This document shows positions 5,630-8,596 of a DNA stretch of 8,596 nt, piece by piece. The notes beneath the pieces were generated by a model. That model saw only the letters and a program-made list of their open reading frames with translations. It had not been told where the DNA came from and ran no database searches. Every line of letters begins with the position of its first letter. Positions within the stretch are counted from its first letter, which is position 1. The translations under genes were made by a program, and so were the position numbers. The stretch lies in the NCBI GenBank assembly GCA_022360135.1, contig JAKSDM010001827.1, positions 1 to 8,596 on the forward strand, given 5' to 3'. This DNA comes from Pseudanabaenales cyanobacterium. Its GTDB lineage: Bacteria; Cyanobacteriota; Cyanobacteriia; Phormidesmidales; Phormidesmidaceae.

Positions 5630-5656
5630 TTGAGTACAGAAAGTTACTCATACAAT
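5630..5656 (+). promoter_or_regulatory. Putative nifEN promoter with NtcA-type site
   Basis: GTACAGAAAGTTAC (5634-5647) is a perfect match to GTA-N8-TAC, the binding consensus of NtcA, the global nitrogen regulator of cyanobacteria. TACAAT (5651-5656) matches the -10 consensus at 5 of 6 bases, with TTGAGT (5630-5635) as a possible -35 at a short 15-nt spacing. The -10 is only 3 nt past the NtcA box, not the roughly 22 nt of classic NtcA-activated promoters, so activation by the usual geometry is doubtful. No equivalent site exists in the other four spacers. A chance match is possible, since a 6-base consensus occurs about once in 4 kb. Confidence 0.4.
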
Positions 5657-5688
5657 TTTCTTCCATCCTTTACCCCTTCAGCCTCCCC

Positions 5689-8571
5689 ATGAAAATTACC
5701 CAAGGCAAAATCAACGAACTCCTGAGTGAGTCTGGTTGTGAGCATAACCATAAGAAGAACGGCAAAGGTAACAATAAATCCTGTACACAGGTAGCCCAAC
5801 CGGGCGCCGCTCAGGGTGGTTGCGCCTTCGATGGCGCCAGCATTGCCCTGACGCCGATCACAGATGCGGCGCATTTGGTGCATGGACCAATTGCCTGTTC
5901 CGGCAACTCTTGGGGCAGTCGGGGCAGCCTGTCCTCTGGACCAATGCTCTATAAAATGGGCTTTACCACTGATCTGAGCGAGAATGACATTATCTTTGGC
6001 GGAGAGAAACGGCTCTATAAAGCCATCCTAGAGGTCAAGCAACGCTATAATCCAGCGGCGGTCTTTGTCTACTCTACTTGCGTGACCGCACTGATCGGAG
6101 ATGACCTGGACGCTGTCTGTCAGGCTGCTTCTCAGAAGGCTGAAATCCCAGTCATTCCAGTTAACTCGCCGGGATTTATCGGCAGCAAAAACCTGGGTAA
6201 TCGGGTAGGCGGCGAGGCCCTACTGGAGTACGTGGTGGGGACAGCTGAACCTGAATACACCACCCCTTACGATATCAATCTGATTGGTGAGTACAACATT
6301 GCCGGAGAGATGTGGGGCGTTCTGCCGCTGTTTGAGAAATTGGGCATCCGAGTGTTAGCCAAAATCACAGGGGATGCTCGCTACCAAGAAGTTGCCTACG
6401 CTCACCGCGCCAAACTCAATGTCATGATCTGCTCAAAGGCGCTGATCAACATGGGGCGCAAGATGGAGGAACGCTATGGCATTCCCTACATCGAAGAGTC
6501 TTTTTATGGCGTCGAGGATATGAATCGCTGTCTGCGGAATGTCGCCCTCAAGTTGGCAGATCCGATTCTCCAGGAGCGGGTCGAGGCGCTGATCGCTGAA
6601 GAGACTGCGAAGTTGAACCAAATCTTGGAGCCCTATCGCGCCCGTCTCCAAGGCAAACGGGTTGTCCTTTATACCGGCGGCGTCAAAAGCTGGTCTATCA
6701 TCTCTGCAGCCAAAGACCTCGGCATTCAGGTGGTCGCCACCAGCACAAAGAAGAGTACGGAGGAAGATAAAGCTCGCATCAAAGAGCTGCTGGGCAAAGA
6801 TGGCGTCACGTTGGAGAAGGGTAATCCACAACAACTGCTGAAAGTAATAGCCGACACCCAAGCCGATATGCTGATTGCGGGAGGACGTAACCAATACACA
6901 GCCCTGAAGGCGCGTATCCCCTTCCTCGACATCAATCAGGAGCGCCATCATCCCTATGCCGGATACCTTGGCATGGTGGAAATGGCCCAAGAACTGGATG
7001 AAGCTCTTCACAGTCCGATTTGGGCGCAGGTGCGAAAAGTGGCGCCGTGGGAGCAGAAAATCAGAGAGATAGAAGAGCGGGGGCGCAGGGGCGCAGGGGA
7101 GGAGTCAATTCAAGATCTGCCGTCAGTGGAGCAAAGCCCTGTGGAGTCCAAAACTCAAGCCTGGAAGAATGCGCCAACAAAAGTGGTCGCCCGCAAAAAG
7201 TCGGTTGCGGTTAATCCGCTAAAGCAAAGCCAACCACTGGGGGCGGCCCTGGCGTTCCTAGGGCTAAAGGGGGTAGTACCCCTCTTCCACGGCTCACAGG
7301 GCTGCACGGCGTTTGCCAAGGTGATGCTGGTGCGACATTTCCGTGAGGCCATCCCGCTTTCTACCACAGCGATGACGGAGGTAGCGACCATTTTGGGGGG
7401 TGAAGAAAATGTCGAGACAGCCATCCTGACGCTGGTGGAGAAATCAAAACCAGCGATGATTGGGCTATGCACCACCGGTCTAACGGAAACCCGTGGGGAT
7501 GATATGAAGGGCATTCTCAAGAGTTTTCGCAAGCGACACCCTGAGTTGAACCCTCTCCCCATTGCCTTCGCCTCGACCCCAGATTACAAGGGATCCTTAC
7601 AGGATGGTTATGCGGCGGCGGTTGAGGCCATTGTGCGGGATGTCCCGCCCAGTGGAGAGGCAGAAATTAATCAGACCGATGAGGGGTTGCTCTCCCATTC
7701 TTATGGCTACCCCATCACTGGACTGCCATCGCAGGTGACGGTACTAGCCGGTCCTTCCCTGGCGCCCGGCGATGTCCAGGAGATTAAAGATATTATGTCA
7801 GCTTTCGGGCTTAAGCCCATTGTTGTCCCTGACCTCTCCCTGTCTCTGGACGGGCATTTGGGGGCGGACTACAGCGCCACTACGTCTGGGGGAACGGCGC
7901 TAGGACAGCTCCTGACGTTGGGTCACTCCACCTTTACCCTAGCGCTGGGAGAGAGTATGCGACTGGCAGCTGAGATTCTGCAGCAGCGATTTGGAACAGA
8001 GTATGAGGTGTTTGATCAGCTGACCAGCTTAGAGGCAGTGGACCAGTTTTTGCTGAGGTTATCCGAAATTAGCGGTTATCCAGTGCCTGAAAAGTATCGG
8101 CGTCAGCGTTGTCAGCTGCAGGATGCTATCTTGGATACCCACTTCTACTTTGGCCGCAAGCGAGTCTCCCTCGCCATGGAGCCTGATCTGCTCTATTCAA
8201 CTGCCTGGTGGCTAAATTCGATGGGGGTAGAAATTCACGCGGCGGTCACAACGACTAAATCGCCCCTGTTGAAGCGCCTGCCGATTGAAACCGTCACCAT
8301 TGGCGACCTGGAAGACTTGGAGAACCTGGCTAAAGGCTCAGATTTGCTGATCACCAATTCGAATGGCGTTGCGATCGCTAGTCGCCTCAACATCCCGCTC
8401 TATCGGCTGGGCTTCCCTATCTTTGACCGATTAGGCAATGGTCAACGCTGCAGTGTTGGCTACCGAGGCGCAATCGAATTACTGTTTGACATTGGCAATC
8501 TCTTCCTGCAGATGGAGGAAGCCTCAGCCCATGAGCGAGTAAAGCGATGGAGCAATGGAGATATGCGGTGA
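5689..8571 (+). CDS. nifEN: NifEN fusion, FeMo-cofactor maturation scaffold
   Basis: One 960-aa reading frame joins NifE and NifN, normally two proteins forming an alpha2-beta2 scaffold that receives the NifB-made Fe-S precursor and hosts its conversion to FeMo-co. NifE part (about 1-456): N-terminal Cys/His segment CEHNHKK (17-23); ligands expected for the permanent [4Fe-4S] cluster C45 (GGCAFDGA), C70 (HGPIAC) and C131 (STCVTALIGDD); C248 (MICSKAL), equivalent to the Azotobacter NifE Cys250 implicated in holding the precursor; LYTGGVKSWS and the GGRNQYTALK block. Linker about 457-500, low complexity, Gly/Arg then Glu/Ser/Gln-rich. NifN part (about 501-960): VNPLKQSQPLG, HGSQGC539 (fourth cluster ligand), STTAMTE, LCTTGLTETRGDD. 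All key cysteines are kept, so both halves should work. ATG 5689 gives the family N-terminus MKITQGKINELL but has no Shine-Dalgarno; the leader is C/T-rich. Confidence 0.96.
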   Translation: MKITQGKINELLSESGCEHNHKKNGKGNNKSCTQVAQPGAAQGGCAFDGASIALTPITDAAHLVHGPIACSGNSWGSRGSLSSGPMLYKMGFTTDLSENDIIFGGEKRLYKAILEVKQRYNPAAVFVYSTCVTALIGDDLDAVCQAASQKAEIPVIPVNSPGFIGSKNLGNRVGGEALLEYVVGTAEPEYTTPYDINLIGEYNIAGEMWGVLPLFEKLGIRVLAKITGDARYQEVAYAHRAKLNVMICSKALINMGRKMEERYGIPYIEESFYGVEDMNRCLRNVALKLADPILQERVEALIAEETAKLNQILEPYRARLQGKRVVLYTGGVKSWSIISAAKDLGIQVVATSTKKSTEEDKARIKELLGKDGVTLEKGNPQQLLKVIADTQADMLIAGGRNQYTALKARIPFLDINQERHHPYAGYLGMVEMAQELDEALHSPIWAQVRKVAPWEQKIREIEERGRRGAGEESIQDLPSVEQSPVESKTQAWKNAPTKVVARKKSVAVNPLKQSQPLGAALAFLGLKGVVPLFHGSQGCTAFAKVMLVRHFREAIPLSTTAMTEVATILGGEENVETAILTLVEKSKPAMIGLCTTGLTETRGDDMKGILKSFRKRHPELNPLPIAFASTPDYKGSLQDGYAAAVEAIVRDVPPSGEAEINQTDEGLLSHSYGYPITGLPSQVTVLAGPSLAPGDVQEIKDIMSAFGLKPIVVPDLSLSLDGHLGADYSATTSGGTALGQLLTLGHSTFTLALGESMRLAAEILQQRFGTEYEVFDQLTSLEAVDQFLLRLSEISGYPVPEKYRRQRCQLQDAILDTHFYFGRKRVSLAMEPDLLYSTAWWLNSMGVEIHAAVTTTKSPLLKRLPIETVTIGDLEDLENLAKGSDLLITNSNGVAIASRLNIPLYRLGFPIFDRLGNGQRCSVGYRGAIELLFDIGNLFLQMEEASAHERVKRWSNGDMR
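7080..7099 (+). repeat. GGGGCGCA tandem repeat in the nifE-nifN linker
   Basis: Two and a half copies of the 8-mer GGGGCGCA (7080-7087, 7088-7095, then GGGG to 7099), encoding part of the R-G-R-R-G-A-G stretch (residues 464-470). The sequence lies exactly where the NifE homology stops and resembles GC-rich tandem repeats in cyanobacterial spacers. It suggests that the linker derives from non-coding nifE-nifN spacer DNA. An 8-bp unit changes the frame with each copy gained or lost. Confidence 0.7.
7128..7143 (+). promoter_or_regulatory. Possible internal start signal for free NifN
   Basis: GGAG (7128-7131) lies 9 nt before an in-frame GTG at 7141 (residue V485), which would begin a 476-aa free NifN. 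A purine-rich GGGGAGGAG (7096-7104) lies further upstream. Other in-frame GTG codons are at 7126 and 7183. This is only a possibility: a 4-base signal and GTG are easily found by chance. Confidence 0.25.
8371..8378. repeat. HIP1 octamer GCGATCGC in nifEN
   Basis: Third perfect HIP1 palindrome, near the 3' end of the NifN half. It shows that the NifN half carries the same cyanobacterial signature as the rest of the window. Confidence 0.85.
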
Positions 8572-8596
8572 GGAATTAGCGTAAAAATCAAGTCCC

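Noticed and set aside
6433..7011. Minus-strand 192-aa open frame antisense to nifE
   Set aside because: It lies wholly within nifEN, has no recognisable domain, and is the kind of shadow frame expected opposite a GC-biased gene. The other minus-strand frames were rejected for the same reason.
7020..7214. Plus-strand 64-aa frame over the nifEN linker, or a frameshift splitting nifE and nifN
   Set aside because: The protein is low-complexity shadow sequence. The nifEN frame is continuous and both flanks match NifE and NifN in the same frame, so no frameshift needs to be invoked.
8572..8596. Start of a downstream gene such as nifX
   Set aside because: Only 25 bases remain, with no start codon or ribosome binding site that can be supported.

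Overview
The window is a Mo-nitrogenase (nif) gene cluster from a cyanobacterium. All genes lie on the + strand, in the order nifU (3' part) - nifH - nifD - nifK - small 'Mo-dependent nitrogenase family' ORF - nifEN (one fused gene). The cyanobacterial assignment rests on four observations: the gene order; the cyanobacterial flavour of NifH, NifD, NifK and NifE; the small Mo-nitro_C-like ORF directly after nifK; and three perfect copies of the cyanobacterial HIP1 octamer GCGATCGC in 8.6 kb (567, 4806, 8371). Genus and lifestyle (heterocystous or not) cannot be settled from this window.

Layout. 2-697 encodes the C-terminal three quarters of NifU, the Fe-S scaffold. 887-1762 is NifH, the Fe protein. 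1933-3378 and 3532-5067 are NifD and NifK, the alpha and beta subunits of the MoFe protein; all P-cluster and FeMo-cofactor ligands can be seen. 5198-5521 is a 107-aa, cysteine-rich protein of unknown function. 5689-8571 is a 960-aa NifE-NifN fusion, the scaffold on which FeMo-co is matured. The genes would act together: NifU supplies Fe-S clusters, NifEN matures the cofactor precursor, NifDK receives it, and NifH both works in that maturation and donates electrons to NifDK. The window ends 25 bases after nifEN, where nifX might be expected but is not visible.

The spacers are as informative as the genes. All five are 130-189 bp, contain no further gene, and each carries its own inverted or tandem repeat: a 10-bp perfect inverted repeat before nifH; small nested hairpins and an 11-bp direct repeat before nifD; a purine 8-mer array facing a pyrimidine 9-mer array before nifK; an 11-bp perfect inverted repeat after nifK; and a 16-nt near-perfect inverted repeat before nifEN. 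A short GGGGCGCA tandem repeat of the same general kind sits inside the coding linker of the nifEN fusion, which suggests that the linker is a former nifE-nifN spacer now translated.

Other points of note are a perfect NtcA-type site (GTA-N8-TAC) upstream of nifEN, a nifEN start codon with no Shine-Dalgarno sequence, and an unoccupied copy in nifD of the 11-bp core used by the Anabaena nifD excision element. I found no mobile element, CRISPR array, RNA gene or wholly new system. The window is best read as a recognisable nif cluster with an uncommon fusion and repeat-rich spacers.
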